12,953 nucleotides of DNA, taken from the NCBI GenBank assembly GCA_001873285.1, contig MNYV01000040.1, positions 1 through 12,953 on the forward strand, read 5' to 3'. Shown piece after piece: positions 1 through 7,606 of the stretch (the stretch's first letter is position 1; the number at the start of each line of letters is the position of its first letter). Made by a program: the position numbers and the translations under genes. The notes below the pieces were generated by a model. It was not told the origin of the DNA. It saw nothing but the letters and a program-made list of their open reading frames with translations, and ran no database searches. This DNA comes from Nitrospirae bacterium CG2_30_53_67 (GTDB lineage: Bacteria; CG2-30-53-67).

Positions 1-57
1 TTAACTCCCCCTTCCCCCTCTTAAGATAAGAGGGGGCGCCGAAGGCGGGGGCGTTAT
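1..57. repeat. Palindromic interspersed repeat at the left edge, inside the ndvB frame
   Basis: Two hairpins follow each other: CCCCCTCTTA (14-23) pairs perfectly with TAAGAGGGGG (27-36), and CGCC (37-40) pairs with GGCG (44-47). The composition (C-tract, hairpin, G-tract) resembles short interspersed repeats I know from deltaproteobacterial and Nitrospirota-like genomes; the family assignment is from memory. On the minus strand it continues the ndvB reading frame without a stop, but the encoded residues (mostly Ala, Pro, Gly, Lys) do not look like the family sequence expected at this point. The left boundary of the element lies outside the window. Confidence 0.65.
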
Positions 58-1924
58 TCGTCCTGCAGCGCAATAAGGCATTCAGATCCGCAAGCTTCCC
101 TCTCTTGCGCTCATAACCCATCCAGATCCGGTCCCGGGCATTCCATCGTCGAGGGCGGTGAAAAAGGAAGAACGTATCGCCTTTTGCATTCCTGTACTTT
201 TCATTCAGTTCTTCAATTCTCTGCCGGGCCAGCAGCAACAGCGGTTCGTCCTCCGGCAGTGTTTCCTCTGCCGCGTCCTGAAAATCAGTCAGCAGGCCGA
301 AGTGCAGGTTCTCGTCCCTATTTGCCAGAAACCGGACTTCCAGCGCCTCTATCAGGTCCTCGATATTTTGAGCGCTTATGAGCATGGTCGGGATCACGGC
401 CAGGGTGCGCGATTCCGGCGGGATCCCTTTGGAGTAGTCCATTCTCGGCAGCGGCTGCGGAATGACCAGCAATGTCGCAAGCCAGTTCACCACTGCAACC
501 GCGAGCTGACTTGCACACAGCAATGAGAGGATACCGGTCATTACGAGCAGCCCATTGTGTAAGCCATCACTATGCGCCTTCGTCAGTAACCCCCCGGTGA
601 AAATCGCCGTCATGAGCGTGATCGTGCCCAGATAGAGGAGCAAAGGGAACCGGGAACCCGCTTTCCGAATGGCGCCGGAGAAAGAGAATCGCACATGTGC
701 CAGCTCTTCAAGCTGCGGAGATCCCTTGTCGATCAGGTAATAGCCCACATGAGCCTCGCGATCATCTCTGCCGCGAGCGCCGTCTTTATTGGCCGTGCTC
801 TCATGAGCGAGCCGGACCGCTTCGGCTGCCACTTCGCCTTCCGATAACCGGCTGCTCTTCGCTATCTTCTCCACGACGTGACGGTAGTGATCACGGGTGG
901 CAAAATCCATCTTGCCATAGACTCCGGCGGGGTCCTCACGCAACACCTGTTCGACCGAGCTCATCCTCTCTACGAACTCGATCCAATTCATCGCCCCCAG
1001 AAAACGGAGGCTGCCGATGCTGTTGCTTATGGAAACCTGGTCAGCGGCCTGTTGCCGGTTCTCCGAATGCACCGACTGCTCTATCGTCAGGCCGAATTCG
1101 GAGAGCCTCTGCTCAATCCAGGTGAGCGGCAATGCCAGAGCAGGGCTCTGTCCCTGCAGCCGGCGGGTAAATTCCGCAACAAACGAACTCACCATGGGCG
1201 GGTCCGACCGCACCATGTCCGCAATGACCAGGATCAGGCTATTCGGGTCCTTCTCCGCGACCTCCGTCATCTGTTCCGCCCATTGGGCGGCGCGGTTTCG
1301 TTCGATCATGTTGGCAGCGATCCGGGCCCCGACGCGCCGGAGATTCTCAATCAGCGCCAGGCGCAGCATGATGGGGATCGCCCACAATTCTCCCAGCTTC
1401 AGGACGCTCACCGTCTGGTAGGCTGCAACGAAACTGCTCAGATTTTCCGGGTCCACCCTGCCATCTCCATGAGAGATCGTCTCCAGCGCAATGTCATAGA
1501 CGCGTGGAATCCCCTCCGAGGGGCCGTTCAGCAAGCGCGGCAATTCCCGGCTGTAACCCTTCGGCAAGTGCCTCCTGGCCGTGCGGATCTGTTCTTCGAT
1601 CAGATAGAAGTTGTCGAGCAGCCACTCGCCTGCCGGCGTAATCCGGAGGTCTGCCTTGACAGCATCGGCCAGCAGGTTGCGGGCAGAGACCAGGACGCCT
1701 TCATTCTCAGAAAGCCGCGATAGAAGCTGGTCGGGCGCATGCCCCGGAGTCAACTTGTGCGAGGCCGCCAGGATCTTGCCATGCTGTTCCATCTGGTCTC
1801 TGCTGAACAATTCCGATCGCAGTGGCGGCTTGTCGCCGGCGTACTTCTGTGCCAGGTCTGTTCCGCCGAAGATCGAACGCAAATGCGGCAGGCTTCCGAG
1901 TAGGGTCTTGTTGCTCACCTTCAA
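1..1924 (-). CDS. ndvB: Cyclic beta-1,2-glucan synthase (NdvB/ChvB-type), N-terminal part, cut by the left edge
   Basis: The minus frame is open from a TTG at 1924 (alternative GTG at 1918) to base 2, giving about 641 codons of a very large protein. AAGGAG lies 9 bases before the TTG, which favours that start. The N-terminal region has family-like stretches such as LLDNFYLIEEQIRTARRHLP and an SRELPRL segment. Two membrane segments follow at about residues 423-442 and 458-485, then an ESRTLAVIPTML stretch that leads into the glycosyltransferase (GT84) domain, and FLFHRPRRWN...GYERKRGKLADLNALLR near residues 586-619. Members of this family polymerise UDP-glucose into cyclic periplasmic glucans at the inner membrane and carry C-terminal GH94 domains, which are not visible here. 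After LLR (base 68) the sequence stops resembling the family and runs into a palindromic repeat, so the gene may be interrupted or carry an in-frame insertion. Recognition is by pattern memory, but over a long stretch. Confidence 0.88.
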   Translation of the reverse strand, partial: MKVSNKTLLGSLPHLRSIFGGTDLAQKYAGDKPPLRSELFSRDQMEQHGKILAASHKLTPGHAPDQLLSRLSENEGVLVSARNLLADAVKADLRITPAGEWLLDNFYLIEEQIRTARRHLPKGYSRELPRLLNGPSEGIPRVYDIALETISHGDGRVDPENLSSFVAAYQTVSVLKLGELWAIPIMLRLALIENLRRVGARIAANMIERNRAAQWAEQMTEVAEKDPNSLILVIADMVRSDPPMVSSFVAEFTRRLQGQSPALALPLTWIEQRLSEFGLTIEQSVHSENRQQAADQVSISNSIGSLRFLGAMNWIEFVERMSSVEQVLREDPAGVYGKMDFATRDHYRHVVEKIAKSSRLSEGEVAAEAVRLAHESTANKDGARGRDDREAHVGYYLIDKGSPQLEELAHVRFSFSGAIRKAGSRFPLLLYLGTITLMTAIFTGGLLTKAHSDGLHNGLLVMTGILSLLCASQLAVAVVNWLATLLVIPQPLPRMDYSKGIPPESRTLAVIPTMLISAQNIEDLIEALEVRFLANRDENLHFGLLTDFQDAAEETLPEDEPLLLLARQRIEELNEKYRNAKGDTFFLFHRPRRWNARDRIWMGYERKRGKLADLNALLRCRTNNAPAFGAPSYLKRGKGEL

Positions 1925-2145
1925 CTTCGTGGTCTCCTTCTTTCTGAAAACAAAAGGGTTCTCGCTTTTTCCATCATCGCGTGAAGATCGGCGCCTAACC
2001 TCTCTACGCCGTCGGCCATAAACATGCCGGGTAAGATATCAATATACCACCACGGAAGCATACCCGCTATCGTTTTGACAAAATGGGTCTTGTCCGGCGC
2101 CGGGAGGTCCGAAGAAAATGAAGGTCTTCGGAGGGATGATGCCAT
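1921..2145 (-). CDS. Doubtful 74-codon ORF just upstream of ndvB
   Basis: I do not recognise this protein. It starts at ATG 2145 without a visible Shine-Dalgarno sequence. An internal Met (MFMADGVERL...) could be an alternative start. It has no signal peptide or membrane segment. The only positive sign is its end: its TGA (1921-1923) overlaps the TTG start candidate of ndvB as TTGA, and the AAGGAG that would serve ndvB lies within its last codons. That arrangement is typical of translational coupling. It may be a small gene, a remnant or chance. Confidence 0.28.
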   Translation of the reverse strand: MASSLRRPSFSSDLPAPDKTHFVKTIAGMLPWWYIDILPGMFMADGVERLGADLHAMMEKARTLLFSERRRPRS

Positions 2146-2220
2146 GTTTTATTGAAAGCTCACGCTCTGTCAGAAAGAGTTGTCAAGGTGGAAGATTCCG
2201 CCCTCAACGTTCTACGGTGT

Positions 2221-2745
2221 TTACTCAATGATCCAGAGGGAGCAGCTTTTGGGCATGTGCAGGAGTTTGTTGGTCGTGCTTCCGAAGAGGAACTCCTCCT
2301 GCCTTGAGATCCTGTGTCTTGCAACCACCACGGTGCAGGAACCCAACCGGTGCTGTTCCTCAATAATGACTTCGGCGATGGAGAGGCACTCCCGCGCCAC
2401 AATCCGGACTTCCACCTTTTCCTCAGGGAATCCGGCCTGGATCAGCATGCGTCGGTAGGTATCGAGTATGGCCTTTACATGATCCCGGCGCTGGGCTATC
2501 CATTTTTCCCGTTCTTCATCCGAGCGGAACTCATCCATCTCCGGGATGGAGATGAGATGGAGGATGGTCGCCCGGAATCCGGGAGAGTCGCCGAGAAAGT
2601 CGGCCACATAAAGCCCCGCGCGTTTTGAACTTTCGGATTCGTCCACGGCGATGAGGATATGCCTGTCCTTGACCGGATTCAGGGGATCATTCTTCTCGGT
2701 TTCAGAAGAATAGAGGGTTCCTGTGTTTTGATCAGTGTAGTTCAT
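2221..2745 (-). CDS. Universal stress protein family, degenerate nucleotide-binding motif
   Basis: A 174-residue single-domain UspA-type protein. After about 25 polar N-terminal residues comes the first strand, HILIAVDESESSKRA (29-42), with the conserved Asp35. The C-terminal half ends in the family pattern TVVVARHRISRQEEFLFGS (138-156) followed by a hydrophobic last strand. ATP-binding members have G-2X-G-9X-G-S here. This protein keeps the final GS (155-156) but has Ala142 and Arg145 where the first two glycines should be, so it may not bind ATP. ATG 2745 is preceded by GGAGGTGAAAA, a strong ribosome binding site located inside the 3' end of the kinase-like gene, whose coding region it overlaps by 14 bases. 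The two genes are therefore almost certainly co-transcribed and coupled. Usp proteins are cytoplasmic and respond to stress or starvation; the specific role here is unknown. Confidence 0.88.
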   Translation of the reverse strand: MNYTDQNTGTLYSSETEKNDPLNPVKDRHILIAVDESESSKRAGLYVADFLGDSPGFRATILHLISIPEMDEFRSDEEREKWIAQRRDHVKAILDTYRRMLIQAGFPEEKVEVRIVARECLSIAEVIIEEQHRLGSCTVVVARHRISRQEEFLFGSTTNKLLHMPKSCSLWIIE

Positions 2746-3718
2746 TTTTCACCTCCATCAGATCCGATAACAGCTCAGAAGCGCTTTCGTAGAACACATG
2801 GGCGCCCTGGGAAAAATGGAGCAGGATCAGATTCAGGGAGTCGGGTATATAGGGATAGACCTTCTGCAGATTGGAAACCCGATTGCGAAAGATGACATTC
2901 AGGTCGTTCTGCGTCAAATGCCTTAACGCCGGCGAGTCGTTTTCCACCAGATTCTGTAATGTCAGATACTTCTGCGCGGTAATGTAAGTCAGCAGATTGC
3001 CCAAGCCGAAAAGGTCATAGCCTGCGAAACTCTCCCTGTGAAAATAATTGAAATCGAAGTCGATCCATCGATAATTCCCTGTCTGATTATCCAGAATCAG
3101 ATGATCGCCCCGGATGTCTCCGTGTTTTTCACCCCGGTTATGAAGAAACCCGATGGCTTTCACCATCTCGATATAGACATTCAGCACGGACGGGAAATGA
3201 TGGAAGAAATAATCCTCGTGGCTGGGACTCATTCCGTGGATCTTGTCGGACAGCTTGGCTCCGTGGATATAGTCCAGTATCCGTATGATATTGCCGGCAG
3301 CATCCTTCACGGCAAACCCCTGCATGAAATGGGGATGACCTTCCACGATGCCGAGGATGCGGGCCTCCTTGAGGGGGCTCCGGATGCAGTCGAACGTGAT
3401 CTTCCCCACGCGGATCTTGAACTTTTCATGGAATACCATTTTAATAACCTTGATCTCTCCGCTGAGAAGGTCAACGGCATGCCGGACCCAGTACTTGGGT
3501 TCATCGTTCAGACCGAATCGGCCTTCCTTTTCATTGTTCCGCATCAGATAAGGCCTGTCATTCAGAATCAGCGCATCATCATAATCCACATGAAAAAAAT
3601 CCGAGGTATCCGTGATGATCCTGATCCTTGAAGGGACATGTTCTGCGCCCTGCCATCGGCAGATCATCTCCTTTAATTCGTTCTGGCCGTAGACCCGTTC
3701 ATATACGGATTTTCTCAT
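2732..3718 (-). CDS. Protein-kinase-like protein (HGDIRGDH / DFD type)
   Basis: A 328-residue soluble protein with signs of a kinase fold. VIKMVF (91-96) may hold the strand-3 Lys93. LDYIHG (148-153) looks like the hinge. FLHNRGEKHGDIRGDHL (191-207) is the catalytic loop with Asp201 as likely base, and WIDFDF (218-223) replaces the DFG metal-binding motif by DFD. Arg203 stands where kinases usually have Lys, and His206 where they have Asn, so this is an atypical subfamily whose activity cannot be assumed. I chose ATG 3718 because the frame further upstream (to 3823) runs through an inverted-repeat element; ATG 3742, preceded by AGGCGG, is the alternative. No membrane segment is evident. The overlap with the stress-protein gene suggests a kinase/Usp module, perhaps with the Usp as partner or substrate (inference). 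Confidence 0.72.
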   Translation of the reverse strand: MRKSVYERVYGQNELKEMICRWQGAEHVPSRIRIITDTSDFFHVDYDDALILNDRPYLMRNNEKEGRFGLNDEPKYWVRHAVDLLSGEIKVIKMVFHEKFKIRVGKITFDCIRSPLKEARILGIVEGHPHFMQGFAVKDAAGNIIRILDYIHGAKLSDKIHGMSPSHEDYFFHHFPSVLNVYIEMVKAIGFLHNRGEKHGDIRGDHLILDNQTGNYRWIDFDFNYFHRESFAGYDLFGLGNLLTYITAQKYLTLQNLVENDSPALRHLTQNDLNVIFRNRVSNLQKVYPYIPDSLNLILLHFSQGAHVFYESASELLSDLMEVKNELH

Positions 3719-3768
3719 TGTTATTATTATAACATAGAACATGAAACCGCCTGTAGGATTTTTTGGAC

Positions 3769-3852
3769 TTTGGGGACGGGAACGTTGTTGATTACGTTGA
3801 CTTATTTCTACAGAAAACAACATTCCTTCATGGGGTCAAGAATGTCCCCAAG
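3769..3852. repeat. Small inverted-repeat (REP/RAYT-like) element in the divergent intergenic region
   Basis: The ends carry TTGGGGAC (3770-3777) and its complement GTCCCCAA (3844-3851). The interior holds GTTGTTGATT and GGGGTCAAGAATG. Ends of this kind resemble sequences associated with REP-associated tyrosine transposases (from memory). It lies directly upstream of the kinase-like gene and would be translated if the longest upstream frame were used, which argues against that start. Confidence 0.4.
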
Positions 3853-3974
3853 ATTTTTTTTATACAATTCTTAGATACTATCTATAAATATTTGATGTTA
3901 AATCCCTGGTGACATTATTAATAGTTTCGAAATACGATGTCGTTTCTATGATGAGAACCTCAATAATAGAGAGG

Positions 3975-4003
3975 TTGACTCTCTCCTCTGAATCGTTTAG
4001 AAT
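3975..4003 (+). promoter_or_regulatory. Sigma70-type promoter for the 4036 gene
   Basis: TTGACT (3975-3980) and TAGAAT (3998-4003) are separated by exactly 17 bases, each one base from consensus. Transcription would start near 4010, leaving a leader of about 26 bases with AAAGGGG before the GTG start. The -35 box overlaps a small inverted repeat, GAGAG (3969-3973) / CTCTC (3979-3983), which might be an operator. Confidence 0.6.
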
Positions 4004-4035
4004 GTGAAAAACAATGGGAAATAAAGGGGTTATCC

Positions 4036-5820
4036 GTGTATTGCCCAGAATGTGCCAATAAGATTGAACCGGAGACGGTACTTTGCCCCGTCTGCGGGAT
4101 GAAAGGGGATTTACCAGCTTCCACCGACCAGGTCTGCGACATCTTCCTCATGGGTTTTTCGGACCCCTTATCATACGATAAGGTCATTGATTTCCTGTTG
4201 CAGCATTCATTTCTTAAATCGCGGGAAGACCTTCTATCCCGCCTGTCAAGCCTTCCCGTTCCGCTGACCAAAGGGATGGTATCGGCCCGCGCCCATCAGT
4301 TAAGAGAGGATCTGGAGAGCCGAGGAGGGATCGTTGAACTTCGGAACAGGCAGATGAAGGACCGGGGTATCGCCCGGAAAATCATCAAGGAGGAAGAAGA
4401 GCCCGCAGCCCACGCCCCGGCAGGGACCTCCGCACGGGCAAGCAGGGTCTATCTGTTCCTGTTTCTCCTCTCTCTGACCGCAGCGGTTTACCTGGCCTAT
4501 TTTCACGACTTCAGCCGTGAGCGGAAGACGGTCCAGAGGGCGGTGCAGAAGATCGCCTCTCGGCTGACCCCGCCTGTTCCGGGAAAGGAGGCTGTGACGC
4601 CCCAGGTCAGCGCCCCGGAGAAGATCTCTGCATCCGAGAATCTGGACCAGGAAGGGGTCCGGTTGAACAATGAGGGGGTCTCCCTGATGGACCAGGGGGC
4701 CTACGAGGAGGCGGTCCAGTCCTTTGAATCGGCCAGGAAGCTGATTCCCGGCGATGCGACCATCCTTCAGAACCTCTACCGTGCCTGGCTCATGCAGGGT
4801 TACAGACACCTGCAGGGCAAGGCCTATGAACAGTCGATCCAGTCTTTCAAAGAGGCCCTGAAGGTTTCGGACCAGTCCCCTGAACTCTACAAGCTCATGG
4901 GGATGTCGGCATTGAGCCTGCAGGATGAGAGCAGAGCCGCCGGGTATTTCAAGACCTACATCAAACGGGCGCCGGATGATCTCGAAGTGGACCGTATCCT
5001 GGGGGAGATCCTCTACAAACAGAACAAGCTGGAAGAAGGGCTCAAGTTTTTGAAGATCTATCTTGCCGGAAACCCGGACGATTCCCGCATACGGGATATG
5101 GTGAACAAGGCGGGCCGGGAGGCGACCGTGGAGCAGGGGTTCGACACACGGGAAGGGGAGCATTTTGATGTCCGTTTCGACGGCTCGCAAAACATGGAGG
5201 CCGGATACCTGGTGGTGGAGCTTTTGGAGGGCGCCTATCGTAAAATCGGAGCGGAGCTGAATTACTACCCTTCGGAACACGTGGTGACCATCCTCTACTC
5301 GGATGAGGAATTCCGGAACGTCACGCAGACGCCGGGTTGGGCAAAGGGCCTGTACGACGGGAAAATCCGCATCCCCATCGGCGGGCTCACAGAGAAGAGC
5401 CGGACCCTGGAACGGGTCGTGACGCACGAGTACACCCATGCGGTCATCCACCAGATGACGGGCGCCCGCTGTCCGACCTGGCTGAACGAAGGGCTGGCCC
5501 AATACTTCGAAGGGGAACCGGAGGATGGAATCGCAGGCAATGCCGGTCTGATTCTTAAGACCAGGGATTTCATTCCTTTAAAAAAACTTGAAGGGTCATT
5601 TCTGAATTTGGATGCAAAAGCGGCGGCCATGGCCTATACTGAGAGCTACACGGTGGTCGATCACATCATCAAGGCGCACGGAATCTATGCCGTCCAGAAG
5701 CTTCTTTCGGATCTGTCGGGCGGGGCAGACGTCGAGTCCGCCCTGCGGTCTGCCGTAGGGTCGGATTATAACGGCCTTGAGGAAGACTGGTTGAAATACC
5801 TGGCCCAGAACTACTCCTGA
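4036..5820 (+). CDS. Membrane-anchored zinc-ribbon, TPR and gluzincin peptidase (peptidase_MA-like)
   Basis: A 594-residue protein of four parts. Residues 3-20 form a zinc ribbon (C3-x2-C6 ... C17-x2-C20). Residues about 35-105 make a small helical domain ending in a KGMVSARAHQLREDLESRGG stretch that recalls the L7/L12 C-terminal fold (inference). One membrane segment follows at about 138-157 and TPR-like repeats at about 203-360. The C-terminal domain has the metallopeptidase motif H464-E465-Y466-T467-H468 and a downstream third zinc ligand, Glu485 in WLNEGLAQYFEG, as in gluzincins. The likely topology is ribbon in the cytoplasm, TPR and peptidase in the periplasm. GTG 4036 is the start because the ribbon begins at residue 3 and GGGG lies 5-9 bases upstream. 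It is the first gene of a probable operon with the ABC1 and PASTA genes. The substrate is unknown; the zinc site looks intact. Confidence 0.85.
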   Translation: MYCPECANKIEPETVLCPVCGMKGDLPASTDQVCDIFLMGFSDPLSYDKVIDFLLQHSFLKSREDLLSRLSSLPVPLTKGMVSARAHQLREDLESRGGIVELRNRQMKDRGIARKIIKEEEEPAAHAPAGTSARASRVYLFLFLLSLTAAVYLAYFHDFSRERKTVQRAVQKIASRLTPPVPGKEAVTPQVSAPEKISASENLDQEGVRLNNEGVSLMDQGAYEEAVQSFESARKLIPGDATILQNLYRAWLMQGYRHLQGKAYEQSIQSFKEALKVSDQSPELYKLMGMSALSLQDESRAAGYFKTYIKRAPDDLEVDRILGEILYKQNKLEEGLKFLKIYLAGNPDDSRIRDMVNKAGREATVEQGFDTREGEHFDVRFDGSQNMEAGYLVVELLEGAYRKIGAELNYYPSEHVVTILYSDEEFRNVTQTPGWAKGLYDGKIRIPIGGLTEKSRTLERVVTHEYTHAVIHQMTGARCPTWLNEGLAQYFEGEPEDGIAGNAGLILKTRDFIPLKKLEGSFLNLDAKAAAMAYTESYTVVDHIIKAHGIYAVQKLLSDLSGGADVESALRSAVGSDYNGLEEDWLKYLAQNYS

Positions 5821-5896
5821 GCCTTTCCCGTGCACGGGTCGGTTACATCATCGGATTTTATTTCCATCCGCCTGCACTGGAGAAAGAATATTACGG

Positions 5897-7573
5897 ATGA
5901 TACGGCGTAACCTGACCATCTTTTTTGCGGCCTTTCCTTTTATCGTCTCGTTCCTATTGGACTTCCGGCGGTTTCTCTTTTTCGGGCCTCGAAGAAAGGC
6001 CGGTCTTGAATTCCACCATGAACGCGCTCGGAAGCTGACCGCGAAGATCGCCTCCCTCGGGCCTTCCTTCATCAAGCTGACGCAGGTCCTCTCCACACGG
6101 TCGGACATCCTCCCGCCCATCTACCTCCGGGAACTCTCCAAGCTCCACGACGAGGTCCCGCCGATCTCCCTGGCCAAGGTCAAGAAGGTCATCGAGACCG
6201 AGTATCAACAGCCCTTCGACAAGGTCTTTGAGGAATTTGATCCCGAGCCCCTGGCCGCGGCCTCACTCGGCCAGGTGCATGTAGCGAAGTACCGGGGAAA
6301 GGAGGTCGCGGTCAAGGTGCAGAGGCCCGGCATCCATGAGATGGTGACCATGGACCTCAAGATCATCCAGTGGATCCTCGGCGTCCTGAACCAACTGATT
6401 CAGTCCAACCAGCTCCGTGCGCTCCAGGTCACGGTGGACGAATTTTCCAGGACCATCTATGAAGAAATGGACTTTGAGCAGGAGTCCATGAACATCAGGC
6501 GGTTCCAGGAACTGATGAAGGACCGTCCGGACATCATCATTCCCGAGTTCTTTCCGGAACTCACCACCCACCGCATCCTGGTCATGCATTTTTACCATGG
6601 GATCAAGATCACCGAGTTTGAAAAACTAAAGAAGGCGGGGATCCACGTGGACCGGGTCCTCTCCAAACTGATCCGGATCTACACGCAGCAGATCCTGATC
6701 GACGGGGTCATCCATGCCGACCCCCATCCCGGAAATATCCTGGTGACGAATGACGAAAGGATCGTGCTGCTCGATTACGGCCTGGTGGTGGAACTGGATG
6801 CCAAGACCCGGAAGGAGCTGATCGACACCACCATGGCCGGCGCCCGGAGGGATTTCGACCGGCTGATTCAGGGGTATTACAACCTCGGAATCGCCAACCG
6901 GGAGCTCAGTCCCGCCATCCTCAGGGAGGCCGCTGAGACCATGTTTGACATCCTGACCCAGGAGGGGATCAGCCAGAAGCGGGTCCAGGAGATCGCCTTT
7001 GAGGTGATCGAGAGTTTTTACGCCTTCCCCTTTGAACTGCCGGGCAATCTGGTCTACATCTTTAAGACCGCGGCCCTTGTGGAGGGGATCGGGACCCAGT
7101 ACCGGTATGATTTCAATGCCGTGAAAGACATCGTCCCCGTGGTCAAGCAGATGCTCAAGGAGGAGAAGGACCTCTCCGTCTGCGAGCAGGCCAAGAAGGA
7201 GTTCAACACCCTGAAGGAGATCTACAGGGACGCGCCCGAACTGATGCGCACCATGCGCCGTGAGGAGCTTCGTGTCCGGATCCATCCGGTGAGCATTACC
7301 CAGACCGAAGAGTATGTGGCCAGGGTCTTCCGAAGGGCCATGATCGGCATCTTTGCCGTGGGCATCGCCCTGACCACGTCCATCCTCTACGTTGCCCATC
7401 ACAGATTCACCCTCCTGATCGGCGGCCTGGCCCTTTCCGTGCTGGTCATGATTGGGGTGATCTTCATCCCCATACACACCACCTACGGGTTCCATTTGTG
7501 GATGGACATCGGGAGAAAGAAAAAAAAGCGCACCGTTCCGGCAGGCCGGGACAAGAGGGAACATGAGAGATAG
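5897..7573 (+). CDS. ABC1/AarF/UbiB family atypical kinase
   Basis: A 558-residue protein with the hallmarks of the UbiB/ADCK family. [16 protein letters not shown] (58-73) is the family N-terminal motif, normally KxGQ, here K60-L-T-Q63 with Thr in place of Gly. The Ala-rich nucleotide loop is [11 protein letters not shown] (120-130), with ATP-binding Lys140 in VAVKVQRPG. The catalytic segment is HADPHPGN (273-280), and the metal-binding motif is DYG (293-295) instead of DFG. Two hydrophobic segments near the C terminus (about residues 485-535) anchor it in the membrane, followed by a lysine-rich tail. In the family, UbiB supports ubiquinone biosynthesis, but many bacterial members have unassigned roles and nothing here is a ubiquinone gene, so I give no symbol. 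GGAGAAAG lies upstream of ATG 5897. It follows the peptidase gene by 76 bases and precedes the PASTA gene by 33. Confidence 0.93.
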   Translation: MIRRNLTIFFAAFPFIVSFLLDFRRFLFFGPRRKAGLEFHHERARKLTAKIASLGPSFIKLTQVLSTRSDILPPIYLRELSKLHDEVPPISLAKVKKVIETEYQQPFDKVFEEFDPEPLAAASLGQVHVAKYRGKEVAVKVQRPGIHEMVTMDLKIIQWILGVLNQLIQSNQLRALQVTVDEFSRTIYEEMDFEQESMNIRRFQELMKDRPDIIIPEFFPELTTHRILVMHFYHGIKITEFEKLKKAGIHVDRVLSKLIRIYTQQILIDGVIHADPHPGNILVTNDERIVLLDYGLVVELDAKTRKELIDTTMAGARRDFDRLIQGYYNLGIANRELSPAILREAAETMFDILTQEGISQKRVQEIAFEVIESFYAFPFELPGNLVYIFKTAALVEGIGTQYRYDFNAVKDIVPVVKQMLKEEKDLSVCEQAKKEFNTLKEIYRDAPELMRTMRREELRVRIHPVSITQTEEYVARVFRRAMIGIFAVGIALTTSILYVAHHRFTLLIGGLALSVLVMIGVIFIPIHTTYGFHLWMDIGRKKKKRTVPAGRDKREHER

Positions 7574-7606
7574 GCTGCCCGAGAACACTGTGAGAAAGGG
7601 AGAATC

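Noticed and set aside
878-1723. 281-codon plus-strand frame over ndvB
   Set aside because: It is antisense to a continuous, well-recognised ndvB minus frame; composition is that of a shadow frame.
3719-3823. N-terminal extension of the kinase-like protein to ATG 3823
   Set aside because: The added residues are encoded by an inverted-repeat element and intergenic AT-rich DNA and show no domain pattern.
4300-5502. 400-codon minus-strand frame
   Set aside because: Antisense of the TPR/gluzincin gene, whose motifs are intact on the plus strand.
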